Of a stretch of DNA of 10,000 nucleotides, positions 1-8,216 are shown one piece after another. The position numbers and the translations under genes are program-made. Below the pieces are notes generated by a model. The model was not told where the DNA came from, searched no databases, and was given only the letters and a program-made list of their open reading frames with translations. The number at the start of each line of letters is the position of its first letter. Positions within the stretch are counted from its first letter, which is position 1. This DNA comes from Glandiceps talaboti (taxonomy: Eukaryota > Hemichordata > Enteropneusta > Spengelidae): assembly GCF_964340395.1 (NCBI RefSeq), contig NC_135554.1:18675592-18685591 (forward strand), in the 5' to 3' direction.

Positions 1-121
1 AGATCTCAGTAGAGCTAGGAATTCCTCTGGCATTGCAAAGAGCATCATAATAGCTACTATATTGCTTGGAATTACGGTGATTCTACTGATATCCATACCA
101 GCCCTTATGTTTAATACATAA
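1..121 (+). CDS. CD225 (dispanin/IFITM-like) gene copy 1, last exon only, 5' truncated by the window
   Basis: Reading from base 2, the sequence stays open for 39 codons and ends at TAA 119-121. It begins with Asp and a short basic/polar stretch (DLSRARNSSGIAKS), then a hydrophobic helix of about 20 residues rich in Ile and Leu, and ends in a short tail (MFNT). This matches, residue by residue, the second half of the CD225 domain in copy 2 of this window, starting at the Asp of the Gly-Asp pair. About eight codons of the exon should lie upstream of the window. In this family the segment is the cytosolic loop after the first membrane hairpin followed by the C-terminal transmembrane helix. The function is unknown; it is probably a small membrane protein and the first member of a three-gene tandem array. 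No clear polyadenylation signal was seen shortly after the stop. Confidence 0.8.
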   Translation, partial: DLSRARNSSGIAKSIIIATILLGITVILLISIPALMFNT

Positions 122-341
122 CACGGACTAGAGAGATGTTACACAAATTGTAGATGTAACCATGATAACTACAAAGTCTGTGTAATATTGTCGAATGGAC
201 ATTCCGTAGCGAAAGTGGTCCAACTTGAGAGGGTCGAGAGACGACTTCAGAATATTCACGACTTCTAATATGCCCTATTTTAGTCTATGTTAAAATAACA
301 CACCATAATTCAAGATCATGTTTATTAAGGTGTATGTTGTT
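122..341. other. 3' flank of CD225 copy 1, no gene seen
   Basis: AT-rich sequence directly after the stop of copy 1, probably holding its 3' UTR. I see no convincing AATAAA signal, no open frame of note and no repeat. The retrotransposon remnant follows. Confidence 0.4.
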
Positions 342-768
342 GTCAAGTTACCTGAACATCTGAAACGAAGATTTTTCAGAGCAGTAGTTGAATCAGACTT
401 AATTTATTGAAACATAGACAATCACCAAAAGTATGCCAGAACGATTGGATGGATGCTACACACAACTACTACGCAAAGCACTCAACATTTCTTGGTCACA
501 ACATATATGCCAAATAAAGAATTGTGCACCAAAGATCTCAGAGACGATCAGCCGGATACGGGTCAATTTTGCCGGTCATTGTTACAGAAGCAAAGAAGTA
601 GTCAAGGATCTGGTTACTTGGCAACCAAAGCATGGAAGGAGGAAGCCAGGAAGACCAAAGCTGACGTACCCGACACTACTTGCCTCTGATCATGGGATAA
701 CTATTACTGAACTTGAAAAAAGTTATGCAAAACAGACATCAATGGAAAATGAAAATCCTACCATGTAA
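342..768 (+). pseudogene. Decayed non-LTR retrotransposon reverse-transcriptase C-terminal fragment
   Basis: The peptide ERLDGCYTQLLRKALNISW, followed by RVNFAGHCYRSKE, HGRRKPGRPKLTYPTLL and ITITELEKS, is the familiar C-terminal tail, beyond the polymerase domain, of endonuclease/reverse-transcriptase proteins of invertebrate non-LTR retrotransposons. Homology extends upstream in another frame from about 345 (KLPEHLKRRFFRAVVESDLIY), which is stopped by TGA 408-410, so a frameshift separates the two halves near 411-432. Inside the second half, the expected Asn-Lys-Glu-Leu block appears only in another frame, near 505-525, while the residues before and after it are in the main frame, so a pair of compensating indels is present. 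The fragment ends at TAA 766-768. The catalytic polymerase core and endonuclease are absent, so this is a dead 3' remnant lying between CD225 copies 1 and 2. The clade cannot be fixed from this tail alone. Confidence 0.8.
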
Positions 769-1330
769 CCTATAATTCATTTGCATCTCGAGTGTGAATG
801 ATGTATACCTGAACTGTCCATACAGCTAGCCCTACTACCCGGGCCTACCACCTAGTAACTAGATCTTACCGAGCACCTATTAATACTCGATGGACTGAAA
901 CTCTATGTCTGGTCACTGTTTATCAGTAAATAAATTACATTTGTTTGAACTGCATATAACATAATGTGATTGGAATTAATACATGCCTTGTGTTGATGGC
1001 TTCTAAAATGATGCCCGACGGGCTGCAAAAACTACTCCCAAGAAAATCACTCTATTAAAAGGTATATCTTCATGTAATTTGTTCAGTCTAATTACCCTAC
1101 TATTAAAGTAATTAAGGACACAGGTCAGGGGTTTGGCGGCAAAAGCCTGACATTCATCATTTATTAGAACTCTACCACTCACGTTAGTACATAACCATAA
1201 ATTTCCCAGTCAAACCATAAATTTCCCCAGTCAAAGTGTTAGAACAATAAACTGGTTTGTGCAAAAGGCACACTCTTACATAAAGTAGAATGAAAGGTAA
1301 CCTCAGACTAGTTACTGGTTGAAACATAAA
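769..1330. other. Intergenic stretch with one short tandem duplication
   Basis: No credible coding frame on either strand. It may include the 3' untranslated remainder of the retrotransposon; an AATAAA occurs at 929-934. The only structure noticed is an almost exact tandem doubling of a unit of about 20 bp beginning AACCATAAATTTCC, at 1193-1212 and 1213-1233. Confidence 0.4.
1193..1233 (+). repeat. Two-copy 20-21 bp tandem duplication
   Basis: The unit AACCATAAATTTCCCAGTCA is followed at once by a second copy that differs only by one extra C. This looks like recent slippage or local duplication. Confidence 0.85.
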
Positions 1331-1480
1331 GGGTGGGATCCGGGAGGGCGGGAAAACGAACGCGTGCACGTGGAGAGAAAGTAACCAGGTCACTGACGCA
1401 CGCGCAGTCACCCGACGAAGTGTTTTGCATACTGCATAATATACAAGATAAGGTCAGAGCAGGTCACGGATGGTAATTAA
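1330..1480 (+). promoter_or_regulatory. CpG-dense, promoter-like patch upstream of CD225 copy 2
   Basis: This patch is much richer in G+C and CpG than its AT-rich surroundings. Visible motifs are a GC-box/E2F-like GGGCGGGAAAA around 1347-1356, a canonical E-box CACGTG at 1367-1372, and an NRF-1-like CGCACGCGCA run around 1397-1407. A possible splice donor (GGTAATT) lies at 1472-1478. A strong pyrimidine tract ending in CAG at 1739-1741 sits 30 bases before the ATG of copy 2. Together these allow a model with a non-coding first exon near 1380-1472 spliced to 1742. This is inference from motifs only. Confidence 0.35.
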
Positions 1481-1771
1481 AATATATCATTTGAAACCGT
1501 TACAGCCTTGAGTTGGTACCACACTTTAATAGCAATCTAATGATACAGTGTTCTATCATTTCGCCAGAAAGTCCGCCAGTGCCCGGATTCTGAAACACAA
1601 CATTTTGCATAATATTAATACCGTAATCACGTAAGCGAGGTGAATGTGAGGTCATGCTACTTCCTTGATATGCATTTATAGTCATGTACGTTATGTACGA
1701 GCCCACATTCGGATTCCTTCTGTTTTTGGTTTTCCAAACAGACACTTAAGCGATGATATCCCAGTGTAGAT

Positions 1772-4497
1772 ATGTCTGACTATAGTGAATGTAGTGGTAA
1801 GTTGGAATCATCATATATAATTGACATACATGCAAAATATGTAACTATCAATATGCACTTAAATCGTTGACAAAGTCCACAGTTCTATGAGATTATTGGT
1901 TTACATACATGTTTGTAATTGCAAGCCTTTTATGCGGCAATCCAATCTTACGTGCAGTTAAGTATATGTCCATCCGTACAAAATGTCACAGGTTAACACA
2001 CCTTTGAAATTATTTTATGTACAATTTGTTATTTCGATTGTGTTCAAAGACTAAATTTAAACACGAAACATGCTTTGCGATAAGTGTTTGCATGCGCATA
2101 CGTCGTCAACTTCTTGCTTTTGTAGAAACTACCCCGCTCCTCGACGTCGTCGGAAGTGCTCAGTACACGGATGACAAGAAGCAAACACACCGGTCTGAAG
2201 GCCATGACAGACCTTATGAACATGACACACAGGTATATTTAAATTTCATGTATTTATCTTTCTAAGAGTAAGCATCACGCCGAACTCTCTGTAACGTCTG
2301 TGGCGGTTCAAAGTACACATTTCACATTGTTTGCTAATGTTGACGGCATTGTTCAAATAATATATTTATTGTTACAAGTAATTTCTTTGCTTAAATGAAC
2401 ATATTTAGATAAGGGAGCATTCAGTAATTATAATGGAGAGGGACGGGAAAATAGAAGGGCCACATTTTTAGAAATCGCTTTTCAAGGGAGGGCCATATTT
2501 TAGAGAATGGAACTATTCAAGGGGTCACATTTTAATGACTCATTGTCCTCCTTCAAATACATCCTCGAGTCTAGGCGGAGCCAAAACCAAAACAAATTGT
2601 TTTGAAAAAAGTTGCCAAAGTATATCTATCTATTCCGGTTCCATCGACATTACATAACATTTGATATGCTTATTTAGGTGATCTTTTTTGACATATTAAG
2701 TGGTTTCAGAGTCTTATACATGTACATGTAAAGCTGATTGTAGGTTTCAAAACTGACGGACACTTAGGCCTAATAAAAAAATTGTGTGGTTCCGGTTACA
2801 CTCAATTTTAGAATAGGTGGGGTAGGTGGATTTTTTTTTTATTATATCATATTATTGTCTGTATGAGTGTCTAATTCAGGTTTTCTATTGTTTTCCAAAC
2901 TGTCTGTGTTATTTATTTCTTCCTATCAGATGTACAGCCATTACAGATTGGAAGAACGATTTCAGAGTGTCTTTTTTAAAGTTGATGTCAGTTTCCGCAT
3001 CCACTATATTTCCTGTGAGACTTTACAATTTTTGCAATTTTTTTTTTTTTTCTCGAATACGTAAACATCTTTATGGGGCGGTAGTGAAAAACTAGGTGGG
3101 GGTCGGGTAACCGGAACAAAGCAATTATTTTTTTAAAGGACTTATAGCAGTGTCTTTGTCCTGACGTGTACTCTTCAACATATACCAAGAGAAGAAATGT
3201 GTAGGTAATTGTCACATATTATAATTCCCCCTATACGTTTATTACATCTCAATTCTTCATCCAAAATGTAAAGACTGATTATGCATTTGTTGTTTTGTTT
3301 TAAACAGAGTTCTCCCGACCATCTAAGGATTACACCCCGTAGCAATTGTATTAATGATAACGTTCCATACTACTATATGCTGTTTTCTGTATTAGTGTGT
3401 ATATTTTGCTGTTGCCCACTGGGTCTGATCGCCATCATCGTATCGTTTGACGTAAGGACAAGTCATTTATTTCAAACTTACACTGGTCTTCTGAAGTGAA
3501 CGTTTCGTAATGTAATATATTGGCAGTGATGTAAGATATCGTTGAAAGAGGTTATTTGTGGTGGTGGTGGTGGTGGTGGTGGTGGTGGTGGTGGTGGTGG
3601 TGGTGGTGGTGGTGGTGGTGGTGGTGGCGGCGGCGGCGGCGGTGGTGGTGGCGGCGGCGGCGGTGGTGGTGGTGGTGGTGGTGGTGGTGGCAGTCTATGG
3701 TAACGTTTAACTAAATTTAAATTTAACACAAAAGACCAGAAAATAATTTTATATATACAAATTACAATTACATGAGTAAAAGCAATATGACATTAAGTAG
3801 CATATACTCTACTCCACGATAGCATACCGCATTATTGTGCTATGCTGTACTATACTGTACTGTGCTGTGCTGCTTTGTGTTGTGTTGTGTTGTGCTGTTC
3901 TGTGCTATGCTATGCTGCACGACACGCAACGGCACGACACGGAAGGGCACTGCACTGCACTGCACTGTACTGCTGTGTGTTGTGTTGTGCTGTTCTGTGC
4001 TATGTTATGCTGCACGGCACTGTACTGTACTGTACTGCACTGCACTGCACTGCACAGCACAGCACTGTACTGCTGTGTGTTGTGTTGTGCTGTTCTGTGC
4101 TATGTTATGCTACACGGCACTGCACTGCACTGCACTGCACTGTACTGCACTGTACTGCACTGTACTGTACTGTACTGTACTGCACTGTACTGTACTGTAC
4201 TGTACTGTACATATTTGGGGCACGGCACCGTACTATACTTTACTGTTGTACTCTAATGTATCGCATATCGTATCTTACCTTGCCTCTTTTAAGAACCTTC
4301 CATACCACACCATGACGTCATCATATTTTCCAATAATTTGTGTCGTATTTCAGGCTAGAAATGCTGTACAGTCCGGTGATTCTGACAGAGCTAAAGTCTC
4401 CCTAGCTGTCGCAAGGAAAGTTATTATTGCTGCTATTATATTCGGTATCATAGCAATTTTGCTTATACTGGTGTCAGTTGTAATTAATTATACATAG
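1772..4497 (+). CDS. CD225 domain (dispanin/IFITM-like) small membrane protein, copy 2, four-exon model
   Basis: The model joins coding exons 1772-1796, 2126-2232, 3308-3451 and 4354-4497 into 139 residues. Exon 1 starts MSDYSECS and ends one base into a codon at a perfect GTAAGT donor. Exon 2 opens after TTTTGTAG with two bases that complete this codon, encodes a polar, acidic and basic N-terminal region, and closes on a codon boundary before GTATAT. Exon 3 opens after AAACAG and carries Tyr-Tyr-Tyr, the first hydrophobic segment (about residues 66-89) with a Cys cluster at 75 and 78-80, and a Pro-Leu-Gly turn; it ends before GTAAGG. Exon 4 carries the ARNAVQSGDSDRAK loop with Gly-Asp at 100-101 and a long C-terminal transmembrane helix (about 114-136), stopping at TAG 4495-4497. 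The hydrophobic pair, juxtamembrane Cys, PLG and Gly-Asp loop are the CD225 signature. The family's Cys residues are commonly palmitoylated. The function here is unknown; antiviral, trafficking or synaptic roles are all known in the family. Exons 3 and 4 are firm; exons 1 and 2 rest on splice consensus and phase agreement. Confidence 0.78.
2411..2545 (+). repeat. Degenerate G-rich short repeat, transposon-like, in intron 2 of copy 2
   Basis: It begins with AGGGAGCATTCAGTAATTA and continues with three degenerate units of roughly 25-36 bp. Each unit combines a G-run, a C-rich word, CATATTTTA or CACATTTT, and TTCAA (about 2457-2484, 2485-2520 and 2521-2545). The opening word resembles the ends of short non-autonomous repeats I associate with marine invertebrate genomes; that link is from memory and untested. 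Confidence 0.4.
2764..3144 (+). mobile_element. MITE-like non-autonomous DNA transposon, copy A (inside intron 2 of CD225 copy 2)
   Basis: The ends are inverted repeats. TTCCGGTTAC at 2790-2799 is the exact reverse complement of GTAACCGGAA at 3107-3116. Similarity continues outward over an A-tract to TTAGGCCT at the left and AGGACTTA at the right, giving terminal inverted repeats of roughly 35 bp. The interior contains no transposase frame. A second copy in reverse orientation lies at 5944-6238, which shows that this is a mobile repeat. The superfamily and target-site duplication could not be decided by eye. Confidence 0.75.
3558..3691 (+). repeat. (GGT)n microsatellite with GGC interruptions
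   Basis: About 134 bp of GGT triplets, with two blocks of GGC near 3627-3645 and 3651-3662, in intron 3 of CD225 copy 2. The opposite strand is open as polyproline, but it is only (ACC)n and not a gene. Strand composition is strongly G-rich. Confidence 0.97.
3837..4212 (+). repeat. Pentanucleotide (TGTAC/TGCAC) minisatellite with 100 bp higher-order period
   Basis: The array is built of five-base words TGTAC and TGCAC. Into it a 50 bp block of TGTGT/TGTTG/CTATG words is inserted at 3871, 3971 and 4071, exactly 100 bp apart. The 3971 and 4071 blocks differ at one base of 50, while the first is more diverged. The array lies in intron 3 of copy 2 and ends about 140 bp before exon 4. Because the basic unit is five bases and lacks stops, all forward frames stay open, which produces false long ORFs. 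Confidence 0.95.
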
Positions 4498-4558
4498 ATA
4501 CTACAGAGAAGACATATATATGAATATCACACAGTACTATATTGTTCCACACTCAATT

Positions 4559-4706
4559 CATTTCGACAGTTTTCGAAACTGAACGTCTTACAAAGCGTTG
4601 CTCGAACCAATTAGAACACCACTAGTCTAACGCAACGTCGTAAACCCCAGCCTCTTTTACGGCACCGTCTAAGACGCTTTGTTTCGCAGTTTCGCTGACG
4701 AAATAA
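4559..4706. repeat. Imperfect inverted repeat (foldback) just 3' of CD225 copy 2
   Basis: The left arm (4559-4598) and the reverse complement of the right arm (4671-4706) share, in the same order, ATTTCG, CAG, CGAAACTG, CG and ACAAAGCG, separated by small indels. The spacer is about 72 bp. It begins 62 bases after the stop of copy 2, so it could lie in its 3' UTR as a stem, or be an old miniature transposon. Confidence 0.5.
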
Positions 4707-5187
4707 CAGCTCTGGTTTGCGAGAATGGCGATATTCCATGATTGTATACTTTCATATTTACTTTAGTTGTGTAAGAGAGCTGGGTATAATTCATGCACCA
4801 TTTGATGTACGGCAAAAAATATAGCAATGTTGTTATTACAAAGGTCTTTCTGACGTCAGGTGATGAAAAGAAGTACTTTGTAAAAGTTTTTGCTTGGTTA
4901 GATGATAAAAACGTAGCGATTTTAGAAAGATTTTTGTCTAGCCAAACTGCAACTTGTTTCTTCCTAACCGATTTCCATTATTGTCGGTCATAATTACTGG
5001 TATTTGAGTAACAGTCAATTTTGGAGGATGGACGTGCAATTTTAGATAACAATAGTGGTTTTTTTAAGATTCCACCTCAGAGTATGTGCCCTGGAAAAAT
5101 ATTAAAGTTACCAATCACACAACCTTGGACGGTTTTGTCATATTATGAGAAATAAAAACAATATAATATTTAGTTGTATTAAGTTAT

Positions 5188-5193
<6 letters not shown>
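4707..5193. other. Downstream flank of CD225 copy 2, no gene seen
   Basis: AT-rich sequence with no open frame of recognisable family. A 66-codon frame at 4793-4993 has no similarity I recognise and no splice context. It is probably 3' UTR and intergenic DNA. Confidence 0.4.
5151..5156 (+). terminator. Candidate polyadenylation signal for CD225 copy 2
   Basis: AATAAA, preceded by ATTAAA at 5101-5106, about 650 bp after the stop at 4497 and just before the first long (AT)n tract. It is the first clear canonical hexamer I see downstream of the gene. The motif is common by chance in AT-rich DNA. Confidence 0.3.
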
Positions 5194-5283
<90 letters not shown>

Positions 5284-5291
5284 ATATATAT
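5194..5291. repeat. (AT)n microsatellite 1
   Basis: Almost pure TA dinucleotides with a single TTT interruption near 5269. Confidence 0.97.
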
Positions 5292-5509
5292 TAATTCACG
5301 AGATTGGATTTTTCGACTACCAACATTTGAAGTATCGATTTGTACTTTTTTTTGTTCTCTGCCACAGCTTATACGCGTTACGTTTGTTAAGGTATTGTTT
5401 GTTACCTTGATTTTCTAGTCAAATTCCCTCAATTTTTTTTAGTATTGAATGTATTTAAAAGAAATGAATAAATAAATAAATTTATTTTATTTATTAATTT
5501 ACTTGTTCA
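5292..5509. other. Unique AT-rich spacer between two (AT)n tracts
   Basis: No gene. It contains T-runs and, near 5465-5500, an AT-only inverted repeat built of AATAAAT and ATTTATT words that could fold into a weak hairpin. Confidence 0.4.
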
Positions 5510-5782
<273 letters not shown>

Positions 5783-5799
5783 TATATATATATATATAT
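5783..5799. repeat. Short (AT)n tract
   Basis: Seventeen bases of alternating TA forming the right boundary of the hairpin-bearing fragment. Confidence 0.9.
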
Positions 5800-5943
5800 T
5801 GTTACGAACCGAAATTTTAGCGGAGCCAAATAGCGCACAGTAAAGTAAATACTTCGACACTACAACGTTAACGGTCAAACACAGGACGCTACACAGTATT
5901 TTAATACACTTAACAATTATCTTATTTAATTCAGTTATAAAGA

Positions 5944-6238
5944 AGGCCTAAACAATATTCTTTGGTTCTGGTTACCCGAAGTCTCACGAGAAACAGTGGA
6001 TGCGGAAACTGATATCAACTTAAAAAGACAATATACAACTGTTCTTCCAATCTGTAATGGCTGTATATCTGATAGCTAAGGAAGAAATCAATAATACAGA
6101 GACCATCTGGGAAACAGTAGAAAACCTGAACTAGATACTCACACATGAAAAAAATATAATAAAATAAAATAAAAAATCTACCTACCCCACCTATTCTAAA
6201 ATTGAGCGTAATCGGAACCACACAATTTTTTTAGAGAG
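5944..6238 (-). mobile_element. MITE-like non-autonomous DNA transposon, copy B (reverse orientation, internal deletion)
   Basis: Read on the minus strand it follows copy A closely from its left end (TGTGGTTCCGATTACGCTCA at the start) through the shared words ATTTCTTCCT, ACAGCCATTACAGATTGG and GTTTCCGCATCCACT to GTAACCAGAACCAAAG at the right end. The inner inverted-repeat words are TTCTGGTTAC at 5966-5975 and GTAATCGGAA at 6208-6217. It lacks roughly 80 bp that copy A has before its right end. An AGGCCTA at 5944-5950 repeats the outermost word of copy A's other end, which supports long terminal inverted repeats. No transposase is encoded. Confidence 0.75.
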
Positions 6239-6263
6239 GTGGGAGGGATTGAGGGAGGGAGAG

Positions 6264-6277
6264 AGTGAAAGTGAAAC
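6264..6277 (+). promoter_or_regulatory. ISRE/IRF-like element upstream of CD225 copy 3
   Basis: AGTGAAAGTGAAAC matches the IRF-binding core GAAANNGAAAC and most of the vertebrate interferon-stimulated response element. It lies about 785 bp before the ATG of copy 3. Family members in vertebrates are interferon-induced through such sites, but this one sits in a purine-rich low-complexity stretch, so chance is a real alternative. Confidence 0.3.
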
Positions 6278-6352
6278 AACGAACAAAGAAACAAAGAAAG
6301 AAACAAATTAAGGAACCAACCAACACACGAACAAATGAATGCATGATACATA

Positions 6353-6523
6353 TAAATGAATGAATGAATGAATGAATGAATGAATGAATGAATGAATGAA
6401 TGAATGAATGAATGAATGAATGAATGAATGAATGAATGAATGAACGAATGAATGGGTGGATGAATTAATTAATTAATTAATTAATCAATTAATGAATGGA
6501 TGGATGGATGGATGGATGGATGT
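6353..6523 (+). repeat. Compound tetranucleotide microsatellite (GAAT)n-(TTAA)n-(GATG)n
   Basis: About 100 bp of GAAT units, then a short TTAA run at 6464-6493 and GGAT units at 6495-6522. The three motifs differ by single changes, as expected from one tract evolving by point mutation and slippage. Confidence 0.97.
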
Positions 6524-7015
6524 ACATATTTCTATATTGTTTTAGACCATACAGGTTTTTATAGGTTTAGACCTAAATAATTTTGGGACAATTTAATGGC
6601 AGTTATGCTTTGGTAAACGACAACGGACCATATTTTAAACCAAATTGGACCCCGTTCTAGAGTTCAGCTCGAAAAAAGACCCCACTTTTTGACCAAAGGC
6701 TATAGAAATGCACAACAAAGAGCGGCACACATACATATACTCAAATAAGGTGAGTAGGCCCCTCCCCCCGGGGGGCTCTCACCGTCCTCAGTAGAACACA
6801 CTGACAAAGCCATCGCAATTTAATAAGCTTCATGCCGGTAGGTACCGGCACGGTGAGCTGTTAGTCTGTGTAGTCTATGTAACCGATGAGGGCGCACCGT
6901 CTAATTAGTAAGGACTGCGGATAGATAGTCACACAATATGGTAAATTGTAAAACAAAAATATTGCGCAGCCATTAAAGAATGTAAAAAAGTCTACATAAC
7001 ATTCCTTATTAGGCT
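6524..7015. other. Region upstream of CD225 copy 3: degenerate repeat and two perfect palindromes, no gene
   Basis: No credible coding frame. About 6588-6700 has repeated GGACCATATTTT / GACCCC-ACTTTTTGACC words, suggesting an old dispersed repeat. It is followed by the palindrome of six C and six G at 6764-6775 and an 18 bp hairpin at 6833-6850. The last hundred bases form the proximal upstream region of copy 3. Confidence 0.4.
6833..6850. repeat. Perfect short hairpin
   Basis: TGCCGGTA, two G, TACCGGCA: an exact eight-base stem with a two-base centre in otherwise AT-rich DNA. No function can be assigned. Confidence 0.8.
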
Positions 7016-7024
7016 TATATAAAG
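7016..7024 (+). promoter_or_regulatory. Candidate TATA box of CD225 copy 3
   Basis: TATATAAAG begins 44 bases before the ATG at 7060. A start of transcription some 30 bases downstream would give a very short 5' UTR ending in GCGCAACC before the ATG, with A at -3, a good initiation context. Confidence 0.5.
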
Positions 7025-7059
7025 TACTTCACATATTAGTTTCGTCACCTTGCGCAACC

Positions 7060-8163
7060 ATGTCATCATCAGGCTCCAATATACTGAAGACTTCCACGTA
7101 AATTGTGAGGTAACCGCACCCTTGGCAAGGCGTTTAGTTCATGTCGTTTTTGTCTGTAAAAAAATCAACAACAACAAACTATATTGTTATATATATAATT
7201 GATGTATAATGTCATCTAATATGATATTTTAGTAACACCAACAGTATACAAGTTTATTCTCATTTAATCTCAATTTCTTGTTTATCAAACAACTACTTGT
7301 ATATTTAAAAGTAACCCTTTTTATATAAAAAAAATGGAACGTTGGAATTCGAAAAAATAGCCCATTGTTAACCATGTTATATTTGGTATTACCATGCTTA
7401 CAATACTTTTATTGTTATATGTAGTACTACCAAGCAGAATACAGGACATTCAATCGTAAGTTCAACTTTAATTTAACAGTTTGACTTGCAATTGATTTCT
7501 GTCCCTTTTAATTGAACAGGATTTGACCTCACAAAAGAACATTCAAGGCAATGAGCGGTCAGACATCGACGCCGATGACATCCCTGAAGATTACTTAGTT
7601 TTCTCTGTTCTTAGTTACATCTTTGTTTTTTGGCCACTAGGGATGGTTGCCATAATAAAATCGAATAAAGTAAGCCCCATAAATTTCAAATAAATTAAGT
7701 AAATATATCAAAGGGGAACAGCACTCCAAGAAATAAAAGTAATTTCGTAAAATTTGGGATCTGGAGAGCGATTTCATTATTTCACACCACATGATTTCCG
7801 CACGACTGTCACATTGAAACTTTCTAATCTTCTCTATATTGTTCTAACAGTCTCCTTCACGGGTTTTATTAGCAAATATGCATATGTGCATATTCATGAC
7901 TATTATTTGAAGGTACTAAGCACTTTTGATTGTTCCTCTAATGCACATCTGCTACGGTCCTAGAACCCAAAGTTTATGAAAATGAAAATAGTTTGATTTC
8001 CTGGAGTGGTGACCCCCTTTAATCATAGTGTACTACACATGCAAAATGTAGACACATTACCAATTCAAGTAGAAGCATTGTTATCAGTCTGTCTGTCACT
8101 CTGTCTGTCTCTCTCTGTCTGTCTGCGTGTGTCTCTCTGTTCGCCTGTCTATCTATCTACCTA

Positions 8164-8216
<53 letters not shown>

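Noticed and set aside
1184-1411. Minus-strand 75-codon frame
   Set aside because: No family resemblance; it overlaps the CpG-rich patch and the short tandem duplication.
1500-1745. Minus-strand 81-codon frame
   Set aside because: No recognisable motif, and it lies across the likely 5' region of copy 2.
2826-3095. Frames in the MITE region
   Set aside because: They lie within a non-coding repeat whose second copy does not preserve the reading frame.
3478-3729. Minus-strand polyproline protein
   Set aside because: It is only the translation of a (GGT)n microsatellite, with no gene context beyond the repeat.
3835-4497. Continuous 220-codon plus-strand frame ending in the CD225 exon
   Set aside because: The first two thirds translate the pentanucleotide array. 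The real coding part begins after the acceptor CAG at 4351-4353.
4793-4993. 66-codon frame downstream of copy 2
   Set aside because: No similarity, repeat support or splice context; chance length in AT-rich DNA.
5800-5943. Possible LTR start (TGTTACGAACC) after the TA tract
   Set aside because: No matching LTR end, primer-binding site or second copy is visible.
7754-7963. 69-codon frame in intron 3 of copy 3
   Set aside because: Lies between two well-supported CD225 exons and resembles no family.
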